DNA from: Adiantum capillus-veneris
Taxonomy: Eukaryota; Streptophyta; Polypodiopsida; Polypodiales; Pteridaceae
Length of the DNA: 64,000 nt
Assembly: GCA_014529385.2 (NCBI GenBank)
Contig: CM043949.1
Coordinates: 148,967,850 to 149,031,849 of the forward strand
Direction: 5' to 3'
Both the position numbers and the translations under genes were made by a program. The notes below the pieces were generated by a model, which did no database searches, was not told the origin of the DNA, and was given only the letters and a program-made list of their open reading frames with translations. The stretch's first letter is position 1. Every line of letters starts with the position of its first letter. Below, in pieces: positions 31,516 to 45,093 of the stretch.

Positions 31516-31641
31516 AGAGAGAGAGAGAGAGAAGAAGAAGAAGAAGAAGAAGAAGAAGAAGAAGAGGGAATTGTTGTAGGAAACTATGCCAAGAGACCTT
31601 AAAGGTCTATTTGACAAGGAGAGTTGAACTCAAGACCTATT

Positions 31642-31730
<89 letters not shown>

Positions 31731-31937
31731 GCCATTGCATCCTTAAATATTAGATTGACCTATGGGACTAAATTCAACATGTAGCATGGTTGAAGATGAA
31801 AAATATAATCCATGGAGGTTTTGGGAGAGAAAGAAATGTAGGCAATGGTCCATGCTAAATTGTCAGAAAAGAAATTTGATGTGATCAAAAGATGAGCACT
31901 AAAGTAGGGTATAATACTCATACTCTCAAATTTTAAA

Positions 31938-32230
31938 GGGATATAATGTGTATACAAAAGGAGGCTCTCCTACATTGCCTCAATGTCCAGTCTCACATTT
32001 AAGAGAGTAGGAGTTAAGCCAAGGAGCTAAGCTAAATGGTTGGTATGGTAGAGATTGTGCGTAAGAGAGAGTCCCAAGCATGTAAATGGTTGAATACAAT
32101 CTGCTCTCTCAAAGAGAAACATGCTTTTGTAATTTGGGGAGAGGGAGATAGAGATTAATGAAATGCATGATTTTAGGTCACAATCTCAATTTTGAACCAC
32201 ATCCTGTAGTTTAGCATAATGGCCAAAACT
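31938..32230 (-). pseudogene. degenerate LINE ORF2 end (block B)
   Basis: Counterpart of 12360-12640 with the same landmarks and no open frame. It is preceded on its left by GAA and GA tracts (31486-31730) that include the truncated SINE-like piece. Confidence 0.5.
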
Positions 32231-32833
32231 CCTACAAAAATAAACAACTACACGAAGTTATTTTTATTTCAGATGCAAATGATGTGAAAGTGTACATGAA
32301 CATATAGTATGCACCTTATCGTACTAAGCTGCTTCTGCATTGTTGTGATTAGGTGATGATGTAAGCCATTACCATACTCATCTCTTTAAAATTTGAAGCT
32401 TTATTGGTATATTGGAAACTATGAGCCCTAATCTTTTCACAACTGTACTCTTAGACATGAAAAGTTTTGTGATTAAACAGTGTAGCAGTTATGGCCTTCG
32501 TGTTTAAAAACTTCTTGGCTATCGAGTGTGTTCTTCTCGACTTGGTATCACTTTTCTCAACCCTAGGTAGACCAAGGGAAAGACGTCCTTCTTACTATGT
32601 AGGAGATTATGATGTGCACTACTACCAAGCCTTGATCAAAAGAAAGATGCAAGGATAGAAGCTAGAGTAGAGAAATTTAATTCAATTGTATTCCTATTGT
32701 TAAAACCAATGCCAGAACCCACTCCATTCTCAAAAGAAGTTTTAGTAGCTTTTTTGGTCTTCACACCATGTTTCACTTATCTAATCTGTATAATCAAGTT
32801 TCATAGCATTGCTGGACGAAGAAAGACCAAAAG

Positions 32834-34288
<1,455 letters not shown>

Positions 34289-34555
34289 TACCCCAATAGA
34301 AGTACAACACTTTTGAATTTGTTGAACAAGCGTTAGCACCTCATGAAAAATAATGTCTATGAGAAGCTCCCAAGCTTGGTATCAAAGAATGCTTTGCAAC
34401 ATCTTACATTCATTGTTGTTAGAATCTATCAAGAGATTGTGTCATGCATCACTTTTAGAAATGCAATAGACTATACATGCAGGAAGAGAATATTGACAGT
34501 GTTCCACTTGGAAGATAATATAGGCCTACAAAAATAGAGGAGATGTCTCTTTGGC

Positions 34556-34582
34556 CGCAGCAACACACGGGTCACATACTAG
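34556..34582 (+). repeat. Helitron-like 3' terminus (block B)
   Basis: GGCCGCAGCAACACACGG then GTCACATACTAG, the counterpart of 14903-14933 with a weaker stem. Confidence 0.5.
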
Positions 34583-34617
34583 TATCTATTAATAGAGTCT
34601 TGAACTCAAGCACACAT

Positions 34618-34668
<51 letters not shown>
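34618..34668. repeat. (TG)n(GA)n microsatellite (block B)
   Basis: Counterpart of 14968-15070, shorter here, with the same unique flanks on both sides. Confidence 0.9.
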
Positions 34669-34670
<2 letters not shown>

Positions 34671-34827
34671 AATGTGTATCATTTCTATATCATTCCAATT
34701 TTATTAGATGCTTCAAATCTTTGAAATAATTTGAGGTTTTTTCTATGATGTTAGAATATTATAAAACTTCTTTATTGATGTCAAACACTAAAGAAGGGTT
34801 TGATATTCGTACTCTCAAATTTTCAAA

Positions 34828-35120
34828 GGATATAATGTGCATACAAAAAGATGCTCTCCTACATTGCCTCAATGTTTGGTCTCACATGTAAGGGAGCTAG
34901 AGCTAAGGAGCTAAGCCAAATGGTTGATATGAATAGATTGTGCATAAGGGAATAGTTTCAAGCATGTAAATGGTTGAATACAATATGCTCTCACAAAGAG
35001 GAAAATGCTTTTGTAATTTGGGGAGAGAGGGAGAGAAAGATCAATGGCATGCATGATTTCAAGTCATCCACTTCCTATTGCACCACATCCTTCAATTTAA
35101 CATAATGGCCAAAACTCTTA
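34828..35120 (-). pseudogene. degenerate LINE ORF2 end (block B), split by Copia-3
   Basis: Counterpart of 15238-15560. Copia-3 inserted just beyond it at the AGCAA target. Confidence 0.45.
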
Positions 35121-35141
35121 CATAAATAAACAACTAAGAAA

Positions 35142-35333
35142 TGAAGGAGTATGAGCGGAAGTGCGACACGAGAGAGAGTGCGAGAAGAATAGCATGACGA
35201 TATGGTGAACTCGCTCTCCTGCAATGTGTAGAGCATTGTGAGTTCTTATTAGGGTTTTACAAAATAATATGTGTACATACCTGGCGGCCCGCCCACTTAC
35301 CTGGGCGACCACATTTGGCTTTATACCCCAACA
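35142..35333 (-). repeat. Copia-3 3' LTR
   Basis: 192 bp, TGAAGGAG to CCCCAACA on the plus strand. The adjoining polypurine tract is ACCTCCCACTTAAAGTCC at 35334-35351 (plus-strand reading). Confidence 0.9.
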
Positions 35334-35422
35334 ACCTCCCACTTAAAGTCCAATGTGGTACTTTAAGTGTGAGAGAAGCTACTATACAAGCTACTATAGA
35401 AGAGATGTAGAGAAGTGATGTA

Positions 35423-37096
35423 CTACCCTACACCTAATTGCTTGCGAAAATGCGCAAAGCTCTCTAAGGGAAGTCCTTTTGTAAGTAGATCAGCAAGATT
35501 TTCTATGGTGTGAACCTTGACAAGCTGAAGTTGCTTATCCTCAAGCATTTCCCTGATGAAATGATACTTCACATCCACATGCTTTTGCTTTGAGTGATAA
35601 ACTGGATTGCGAGCCAATTGTATAGCACTTTGAATATCACAATATAACACAGGCATCTCTTCTTTGATTCCCAAATCTGTTACTAGTCGATTAAGCCAAA
35701 TTGATTCTTTGCATGCCCCTGATGCTGCAACATATTCAACCTCTGTAGTAGACTGAGTAACACAATCTTGTAATCTAGAACACCATGATACTGCTCCACC
35801 AGCCAATGTAAAGACATACCCTGACGTAGACCTTCGATTGTCTAAGTCACTTGCATAATCTGAGTCTGTAAAAACCTTTACAGTTAGCTCCTGACTCCCA
35901 TAGCATATACGCATACTCTTTATAGATTTCAGGTATCTCAATATTCCTTTCACTGCCTCCCAATGTTTCTTTCCTGGGCTTGACATGTATCGACTTACTA
36001 CTCCCACTGCAAATGCAATGTCTGGGCAAGTAGCAATCATTGCATACATCAAACTACCCACTGCAGACGCATATGGAATCTTATCCATTTCAGCCTGTTC
36101 TTCCTCAGACATAGGAAAATCTTGTTTGCTAAGTTTCACATATGGTGGCAATGGAACACTCAATGCCTTTCCCTTCTCCATATTGAAACGTTGCAAAACC
36201 TTGTCAATATACTCTGTTTGAGATAACCAAATCAACTTCTTTGATCTGTCTCTCTCAATGCGCATACCAAGTATATGACTTGCCTCACCCATGTCTTTCA
36301 TGTCAAACGATTTTGCCATCTTTGACTTCAAAGCTGAAATTTCTTCCAAGTGCTTGCCAACAATCAACATGTCATCCACATACAAAATAAGGATCAGCCA
36401 ACTGCCATCCTTAGCCTTCTTTGTATATAGACAGTGATCGTACTCACTACGTTTGTAGCCTCGAGAAAGCATAAACTGGTGGAACTTATGGTACCATGCC
36501 CTCGGTGATTGTTTTAAGCCATAAAGACTCTTTAACAACTGGCATACCAAATCTTCCTTGCCTTTCTCAACAAACCCTTCTGGCTGATGGATGTAAATTT
36601 CCACATCTAAATCACCATGCAAGAATGTTGTCTTGACATCCATTTGGTGCAACACCAAATCCAATATGGCAACCAATGCAAGAAAGCATCTCAATGTAGT
36701 CATCTTGACCACTAGAGAGAAGACTTCATCAAAGTCAATGCCTTGTTCTTGCTTAAAGCCCTTGGCAACAAGCCTTGCTTTGTACTTTGGCTGACTATCA
36801 TGAGCGGTGATCTTATACCTGTAAACCCATTTACAAGGGAGAGCATTTTTGCCCTGTGGTAATTCAACTAGCTTCCATGTCTGGTTTTTATGTAGAGTTG
36901 TCATCTCTGACTGCATGGCCAATTGCCAATTCCCGGAGTCCTTCATTTGCACTGCTTCCTTGTAACATGAAGGCTCATTGCAATCAGTCAGCATGACATA
37001 GTTCATAGATGGAAAAAACCAATCAGGAGGTCGCGTGACACGTCCAGATCTACACAAAATAGGTGGCTCAGGCTCAGCCACAACCTGTGGTTCCAA
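35423..37096 (-). pseudogene. Copia-3 RT and RNase H frame
   Basis: A 557-residue open frame has the RT landmarks LVAKGFKQEQGIDFDEVFS, MDVKTTFLHGDL, LYGLKQSPRAWY and LYVDDMLIVG, then RNase H motifs TDSDYASD, TTEVEYVA and CDIQSAIQLA. The final motif reads IENLAD where DNPAD is usual, so one catalytic Asp is replaced and RNase H is probably weak or dead. Much of the middle (about 36037-36900) is almost identical to Copia-1, while the ends are clearly more diverged. Confidence 0.9.
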
Positions 37097-37159
37097 TCTA
37101 TCCTGTCCTTGCTCCTCTTGAGCCCTGACATTTTGTCTTGCACATGCAGGTCCATCTTC

Positions 37160-38425
37160 TTAGAAGACAACTCTTCTAATCTCCTCAACCCTCTCTGGTT
37201 TAGAATGATATTTGGATTCCTTAAAGTGAACATCATTGCTGCGGATAACCTTTCTGGATTCGGGATCCCAAAGTCTGTACCCCATCTCACCAGAATTACC
37301 ATAGCCTAGAAAGATGCTTTCTACTCTTTGGCTCAAGTTTGTTCCTAAATTCCTTTGGGACGTGAGTATATGCCTCACAGCCAAAGACTCTGAGATGCTT
37401 GTATGAGGGAATTTTGCCTGACCATACCACCTCTGGCACTGAATCCTTCTGCAAACCTTGCTAGGAGATCTATTTATAAGATGAACAGCTGTTGATACAG
37501 CTTCAGCCCAAAACCCATTTGGCAGTTGTTCATTAGACAACATACTTATGACCTTCTCTTGTATGGTCCTATTCATCCTCTCAGCAACACCATTTTGAGG
37601 AGGATTGTAAGGAGCAGTAAGTTCATGTTTTATACCTTTTGACTCACAAAAGTCCTGAAAGGCCTTTGAAACATACTCTCCACCATTGTCAGTGCGTAAG
37701 CATTTAAGCTTCTTGCCACTCTGATTCTCCACAAGTGTCACAAACGTTTTGAAAACACTAAACGCTTCATTCTTGTGCTTGAGAAAGTAAACCCATACTT
37801 TACTCGAGTAATCATCTATAAATGTCATAAAGTAAGAAGCTCCCCCTAGAGATAGGTTAGGCATAGGTCCACACAAATCACTATGAACAAGTGCCAAATG
37901 TGTATCTCTTCTACTGCTTCTACGCTTATGTGGCTGCTGTGTTTGCTTACCATACAGACAATGTTCACAGAATTCAAAATCATTAAATGAAAAGCCAGGC
38001 AAATAACCAGAACGAGACAAGATTTCCATTCCCTTCTTGGACATATGTCCTAACCGGCTATGCCACAAAGAAACGTTCGGCTGCTCGGTTACATTGATTA
38101 CATTTGTAGAGACATTTGATACATAAATCATGTAAAGTCCTCCAAACTTTACTCCATGTGCTACTGTCATCGAACCCTTGGATATCTTCCACATGTTTTG
38201 TCCAAAAGTGGTGACGTAGCCAGCATCATCAAGCAAACCTGTCCTGATCAAGCTCTTTGTAATTGCGGGAACATGTCTCACATTCTTCAGCGTGAAAGAA
38301 GAGCCATTTTGAAACTTCAATTGAACATCTCCAACACCTAAGATCTCACATGTCTGCCCATTGCCTAGCCGAACATGATCTTTAGTGGTCACATAAGAGG
38401 TAAACCACTCCTTGTTTGGAGACAC
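37160..38425 (-). pseudogene. Copia-3 protease C-terminus and integrase
   Basis: The frame begins MSPNKEWF just after TAA (38432-38434) in the protease loop, which reads D-S-K-A-stop where D-S-G-A-S is expected. Integrase follows with the zinc domain WHSRLGHM ... FCEHCLYGK and catalytic residues in VHSDLCGP, LRTDNGGEY and NGVAERMNR, all intact. A frameshift near 37440 garbles a short part of the C-terminal region. Integrase joins the cDNA to host DNA. Confidence 0.9.
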
Positions 38426-38527
38426 ATGAAGTTATGCCTTTGAGTCTATAATCCAGTCACTCAGTGCATTTTCATCAGATGCTGTAAGAAGAGCTGAGTC
38501 CATTGTATTCTTCAAGAAGTAGATGTC

Positions 38528-39400
38528 TCATGACACTAGATTGTCATCCTCTGCAACAGTGTTTGTCACATTTATTTCTTGAATCTTCACTGAGGACTTG
38601 TTCTTCTCACCATGGTCTTCAGCTTTCTCTTTGCCTTTTTCTACTTTCCATTCTCTGCAGTCTCTTTTCATGTGACCCTTTTTGCCACAATGGTAGCATT
38701 CTATGTCACTCTTGCCTTTAGCACTGTGGGACTTGCTACGAGACTGATTCCTCTTTCCACCTTTGTACTTTTCTTTGGTCCTTCCCCTGACAACTAAGGC
38801 TGTTCCTTTGCCTTTGTCCATTGTCTTTCTATTGGTTTCTTCAGTAAGCAGACTTCCTTCTACACCTGCTATGTTCAAACCATCTGGAGGTGCAGAATTA
38901 CTCAAAGCTGTGCGAAAAGTGTCCCAACTTTCCGACAATGTAATCAACAGGAACATAGATCTAACAGGTTCATCAAAATTGACACCTTGAGCTGACAACT
39001 GACTGTAGATGGTGTTGAATTCATTCAGATGATTGGACATAGGTGTCCCTTCTTTCATCTTCAAGTCAACAAGCTTCTTAAGCTAGTATACCTGTGAAGC
39101 TGCACTCTGCTTTTCATAAAGATCACTCAGCTTTGTCCATGCTTCATAAGCCGACATCTCGTCTGCTACATTGAAGTAAACGCTTTCTGCCAAAGTCAGC
39201 ATAATGATAGAAAGTGCCAATTCATCCATTTCGCTCCATTCATCTTCGTCCATATCTTGTGGTTTTATCCCCTTGAGCTTGATAGGTTTTATCTGCTTCT
39301 TTTGTACCAACACGTGCCAAATCTGCTTCTTCCACAATGGGAAATTGGTTCCATCCAGCTTCTTGATATTGTAAAGAGCAGTGTCCTGTGATCCAGCCAT
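38528..39400 (-). pseudogene. Copia-3 gag
   Basis: Gag starts MAGSQDTALYNIKKLDGTNF at 39400 and is interrupted by a TAG at 39085-39083 (QVY-stop-LKKLVDL), the same codon that is TAG in Copia-1 and TGG in Copia-4. The rest of the frame is open and keeps an intact zinc knuckle CYHCGKKGHMKRDC. Apart from that one stop it is the best preserved gag of this family here. Confidence 0.9.
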
Positions 39401-40483
39401 AGCTATGCTTCACAGTAGTTTACTTTCCTGGGAAAAATTCGGCAGAGTTTCCCCTGTAAACTGACCTCTGAACCAATATCAACCTGTCAAATGAACCAAG
39501 AAAGCTTCAGATTCTGCAGAAATTTTGGCAGAGTCTCCTTTGTAAGATGGCTCTGGTGTACTAAAAAACAGACCAAAAAAACAGCTCAAAAAACAGTCTC
39601 TCTAACACTATAAGCTACGGGTAAACCTGTCCTGCACCTGTACTGTCTCTCACTGTCCTGTCACTGTCCTGTAAGCATAGACTGCGATAATGCCTCAATG
39701 GCAGTAAAGAAAAGATGCAATTCCAACTGTCTAACTCACAGTCAATACATCCTAGCTGCCTATCTAAGGGTGCTCGAGGGATCGCTCCAAACCTGTATCA
39801 CCGAAAGGATCTCAACATTCGAGAATCCCCCAGCTCAATAAAACCTCACTCGACCCTCAACAAAAGGCTGCAATAAATCTGACAATACATAGACTTCCCA
39901 CAATGTCATACATCCACAAATTTCCCACTATATGCTGTAACCGCTGCGGCGGTTGTTTGCTGCATGACTCACACCCAGCAAACCCTCAACACACATACAT
40001 CATCTCTGAAAATACATCCCATGTGGAAGTACCTGCAATGTCAGGATGAAATCTGGAATATCAAGCAGCAAACACAAGCTACCTGATGAACTAGTGGATG
40101 TCGCCTACAGTCTGTGTGTAGATGCGCCCGTGTCGTATGTGACACGCTTCCAAGAACTGTGAGCCGTCCTTCGATGTGTAGAAAACCACAAATCAACACT
40201 CTGGGAGGCCGATATCCTTAGCACCTGCAGTGGTAGGCCGAAACCCCAAATTTGCAGAGTCGAATCTGCATCCGCTGAGACCACGTAGTCGAAAATGGCC
40301 TGCGCAGAACTTTGTCGAAGCCGAACGGTGGCCGAGATGACCTTAGAATGAAATTCTGAGAACACCGAGCCCTTCGGGCTCGCCCATAGGATTTGGGGCC
40401 GTGTCTTTGCCTGTCGAATTTCACTCCAATCTGAGCAGGTGACTTTGGCTACCTGCAAATGCTACCCCCGAGCCTCGATCTGA

Positions 40484-40495
40484 GCTCTGATACCA
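40484..40495 (-). promoter_or_regulatory. Copia-3 primer-binding site
   Basis: TGGTATCAGAGC on the minus strand, two bases inside the 5' LTR, complementary to initiator tRNA-Met. Confidence 0.9.
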
Positions 40496-40497
40496 GT

Positions 40498-40689
40498 TGA
40501 AGGAGTACGAGCGGAAGTGCAACACGAGAGAGAGTGCGAGAAGAAGAGCACGACGATATGGTGAACTCGCTCTACTGTAATGTGTAGAGCATTGTGAGTT
40601 CTTATTAGGTTTTTACAAAAGAATATGTGTACATACCTGGCGGCCCGTCCACTTACCTGGGCGACCACATTGGGCTTTATACCCCAACA
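40498..40689 (-). repeat. Copia-3 5' LTR
   Basis: 192 bp. It is followed on the plus strand by the target repeat AGCAA and the resumption of block B. Confidence 0.9.
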
Positions 40690-41262
40690 AGCAACCTTAT
40701 TCTAATCTCAGTTCTATCACATTAAAAGATGCAAATGACGTGAAAGTGTAAATGAACAAATAGTGCGAATCTTATTGTATTAAGTTGCTTATGCATTATT
40801 GTGATTAGGAGATGATTTAAACCATATCTAGAGAGAAACATAGATGGAAGGGTCAATCACATTCTTAATATTAATAGAAAGCCAAAAAATCTCTTTGAAA
40901 CTTGAGACTTTCTTGGTACATTGGAAACTATGAGCCCAAATCTTTTCTTACACAATATAGTAGTCATTGGTCCTCATCTTTAACAACTTGCTAGCTTACC
41001 CACTTTGTACTTCTTGAATTGGTAGCACTTTTGTCAACCCTAGGTAGACCAAGAAAGCAAGTAAGAGAGTGGAGTAGAGACATTGAATCCAATTGTGTTC
41101 CTATCATTGAAACCGATTCTAGAACCCACTCTGTTTTCAAAAAAAGTTTTATTCACATTGATTTCTCTTAGCATTCATCTCTTCACGCCATGCTAACTTA
41201 TCTAATCTCTATCATCAAGTTTGGTAGCATTGCTAGATCAAGATAGACCAAAAGTAGGACAC

Positions 41263-41267
<5 letters not shown>

Positions 41268-41309
<42 letters not shown>

Positions 41310-41448
41310 ACCCACCCCAATACAAGGAGAGCACTTCTAAGTTTGTTGAACAAAGGCTAGCACCTCATGAAAGATAATGTTTATGAGAAGCTCCCAAGCT
41401 TGGTTTTAAAGTATGCTTTGCATCATCTTACAGATAGACCAAAAGGAG

Positions 41449-41480
<32 letters not shown>
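41268..41480. repeat. LINE-free (CT)n sites, block B
   Basis: Two CT tracts (about 41268-41305 and 41453-41480) with the flanks AGACCAAAAG on the left and CTACCCACC on the right. They correspond to the unoccupied form of the half-LINE target. Confidence 0.8.
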
Positions 41481-41482
<2 letters not shown>

Positions 41483-41753
41483 CCACCCGAATAGAAGGAG
41501 AGCACTCCTAAGTTTGTTGAACAAAGGCTAGCACCTCATGAAAGATAATGTTTATGAGAAGTTCCCAAGCTTGGTTTTAAAGAATGCTTTGCAGTATCTT
41601 ACATTTATTCATGTTTGTTAAAATCTATCAAGAGGTTGTGTCATGCATCATTTTTAGAAATACAATAGACTATAAATGTAGAAAGAGAGTATTGATAGTG
41701 TTCTAATTGGAACATAAGATAGCCCTATGAGAATACATGCCATATTTCCTTGA

Positions 41754-41781
41754 CCGCAACAACGTGCGGGTCACATTCTAG
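41754..41781 (+). repeat. Helitron-like 3' terminus (block B)
   Basis: CCGCAACAACGTGCGG hairpin then GTCACATTCTAG, the counterpart of 16584-16611 with A to T just before CTAG. Confidence 0.55.
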
Positions 41782-43989
41782 TTCTAGTAAATTCTATAGA
41801 TGCGCGCGCACGCGTGTACACACATGTGTATATATTGATGAGTTCTTTTTATTTCACATTTCATTTCATACCCTCACATTTTTTACTTTTCTTACATTCT
41901 ATAACCTAATTCTAGTCAATATTTGAGAAAGTCTTTTTTTTGGCCGTCGGCCAAAAAAGCAAACTGAAAATACTAGTAAATTTTTTAAATTTGCATGACT
42001 TTTAAAATGTTTACTCACATATTTCACCGGTTTTTCTTCCCTATACCATGGTTTGCAACCGCCTAGTTTTGATTTTCAACTGGCTCAAAGCTAAGCTGAG
42101 GCAATCCTTTTTCGAATACTGATTCCAGTTGAACTCAACCTAATGCTTTTATCACTTTCTTATTACTTTAGAAAGCCATCGTGACCCTTTCACTTGTTAT
42201 CCTTTTTGTTTTTTGCAAAACTCAAAGGCGTGAGTGAAGTAATATTAAGACCCTCATATTATCCTATTGAAGTTTGTGAACTAGTCCCTTTCTTTGTAGA
42301 ATGTCAAGTTGAACGATCTCCACCCCAAAAAGTTTGTGAGTAGGGCCACACCCCAAAAAAAGTGTAAGTCCCACTTTCTTATTATCTTAGAAAGCCATCG
42401 TGACCCTTTTACTTGTTATTCTTTTTGTTTTTTTGCAAAACTCAAACACTGAGTGAAGTAATATTAAGACCCTCATATTCTCCTATTGAAGTTTGTAAAC
42501 TAGTCCCTTTCTTTGTAGAATGTTAAGTTGAACGTTCACCACCCCAAAAGTATGGCCATGCCCCAGAAAAAGTGTAAGTCCCCCCAGTTTTTTTGGAACT
42601 ATAACTGTTGGGATTAAAGACCAAGTGGCCTCTTATACGGATATGGCCGGCCGGCCGCCTAACTCACTTAATACTAACTCTTTGTATATACTCACTTATA
42701 CTTTTGTGGATAATAAGGTTTTGCGAGATAACCCTTCAAACAGAATTCTCTGCAAACTGTGTAAGCTCTCTGTGTATCTGTGTGTGTGTGTGTGTGTGTG
42801 TGTGATTCGATCCACGCTCCGTTTCGAGACTTCGATTGGTATCAGAGCCAAGTTCAGTGCATATTTGCGTAATCGCGCGCGTGCGCACTTTTCAGGCAGA
42901 TTCTGGATTCAGAGCTCGAAAATTTACACTCGGCGTTCCGGGAGCATTTCCATTAGGTGACCTCCTGGTTTACCCCCCTTTCGAAGCCGTTTATGCCCTC
43001 AGAATTTCGTTCTGAGCACTACAACAGAAGATAGATTTCAGCCCCGCAAAGAAATCCGTCTTGTGTAGATTGGCAAGCAGGAGGTGGTCGGCATCGATAT
43101 CGGCATCGTCATACATCACTCAGTCATCTTCAAAGCATCATCTATAGACCACGTACACATATATATCATCAGATATATATATTGCAGTCTGCATTGCTAC
43201 TTCTTGTGCTTGCCAGGTTCTAGGGGAGGTGTGGCCATACGACGGCTTGACACCACTGGCATGTATTGCAGATTGATGTATTGCAATTGTGGGTATGCTA
43301 GTTGTGAGTCACGCTAGCAGATAGACCGCTGCAGCGGTCATAGGACAATGATTGGTCTATTGTAAGATTTATGCTAGTTCTAGGCAATTTGTTGAGTCAT
43401 CTGTGAGGGTCGTGTGTGAGGTTTTTGAAGCCAAGCACTGGGGGCTGGGTTACCCAGTGTGAGGTGGATTAGGTTGCTGGAGTTCCCCTCTACACGCATC
43501 CTCGTCGGTGACTTTTATCCCATAGGATATATGACTTTGTGTAGAAACTGTATTGCATCTTATGCGTCGGGCCGTTGAGGCATTGTTCAGGGTTCAGTCT
43601 TGAGACACATATAGGTTCTGTGATCGCCCAGATAGGAGATAGTGTATGCTTACAGGACAACATATTACATAGATTTTCAGATTTGTCACTGGTCAGCTAT
43701 TTATGATTGTTTTTGAGCTATCTTTTGGTTCTCAGAGCTCAGTTTATAGGGGAGACTCTGTCAAAAGTTTTCCAAAATACTGACAGTTCCTGAGGAAAGG
43801 TGTTCAGCTTGTTGTTTACAGCTTGTTTACTGTGTACAGAGGCCAGTTTACAGGGGAAACTCTGTCGGATTTTTCCCAGAAGTAAACAGTTTGGCAGATA
43901 TGGCATCTTCTCAGAGTGAGACTCTTTACAACATAAAGAAGCTGGATGGCACAAACTTTCCATTCTGGAAGAAGTAGATTTGACAGGTT

Positions 43990-44601
43990 TTGGTGCAGAA
44001 AAAACAAGTGAATCCACTGAAGCTCAAAGGGGAGAGACCAGAAGGTATGGCTGAAGATAAGTGGGAAGAGCTTGACGAGTTAGCTTGTTCCACAATCATG
44101 CTGACACTGGCAGAAAATGTTAACTTCAACGTAGCAGAAGAGACTACAACGTATGGCATATGGCAAAAGCTATGTGGTAAGTACGAGAAACAAAGTGCTG
44201 CTTCTCAGATTTACTGGCTCAAGAAATTGGTGGATTTGAAGATGAAGGAAGGGATAGCCATGTTAAATCATCTCAATGAATTTCACACCTTTTTTAGCCA
44301 GTTAACAGCACACGAGATAGTCTTTCCAGATTCAGTGAAGGCTATGTTTCTCTTAATCACTTTCCCAAATAGTTGGGATACTTTTCGTACAACGTTAAGT
44401 AATTCTGTCGTGCCAGAAGGTTTTACAAGTGCCAATGTAGAAGGCAGCTTTCTCACAGAGGAAGTGAACAGGAAGAACATTGACAAAGGCAAAGGCAATA
44501 GTGCTTTGGTGGTTCGAGGGAGACAACAATCTAAAGAGAAGAAGGGTAAGAAGCACAAAAACGAAGTAAGTCTCGTGACTCGAAGTCAAAGGATGACATA
44601 G
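43990..44601 (+). pseudogene. Copia-4 gag
   Basis: A 203-residue open frame starting within gag, VQKKQVNPLKLKGERPEGMA onward, reads through the codon that is TAG in Copia-1 (here TGG, ASQIYWLKKLVDL). Frameshift near 44560 separates it from the knuckle-bearing end, CYHCGKKSHMKRDY. Two stops shortly after the true start codon at 43900 prevent expression of full Gag. Confidence 0.85.
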
Positions 44602-45093
44602 AATGCTACCATTGTGGCAAGAAGAGTCACATGAAGAGAGACTATACGAAGTGGAAACAAGAAAAAGGCAAAACAAAGAGTTTTGAGCAAGATGAAAAGA
44701 AGAGTTCAGTGAAGATTGAAGAGGTGAATGTAATAGGATCTGGTTCAGACAGTGATTCTGGTATTGCAGCTGGTGACATCTTTCTCACAAGCAATCTTTA
44801 TTCTGTTTTTGTAACTGCAGAGGATGGATATGCTAGGAGTGATTGGATTATCGACTAAGGGGCATCTTTACATGTTTCTCCACACAAAGAGTGGTTTACA
44901 TTATATGTGACTACTAAAGATTATGTCAGAATTGGCAATGAGTAGGTTTGTGACATACTTGGAGTGGGAGATGTGCAGTTGAAGTTTCAGAATGGCTCTT
45001 CTTTATGGCTCAAGAATGTCAGACATGTTCCAGCAATCCGAAAGAGCTTGATCAGTACAGGGAAGTTGGATGATGCGGGTTATGTGACAGTCT

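Larger units (their letters stand above)
35142..40689 (-). mobile_element. Copia-3, complete Ty1/Copia element
   Basis: LTRs of 192 bp (35142-35333 and 40498-40689; TGTTGGGG to TCCTTCA on the minus strand) flank gag, protease, integrase, RT and RNase H in Copia order. Target copies are AGAAA (35137-35141) and AGCAA (40690-40694), one mismatch. The empty site ACTAAGCAACC is intact in block A near 15549. By hand count the LTRs differ at about 10 of 192 positions. Three visible lesions remain: TAG in gag, TAA in the protease loop and a break before RT. Confidence 0.95.

Noticed and set aside
35118-35342. Short protein-coding frames in the Copia-3 LTRs
   Set aside because: They lie wholly within the LTR and its flank and have no start or domain support.
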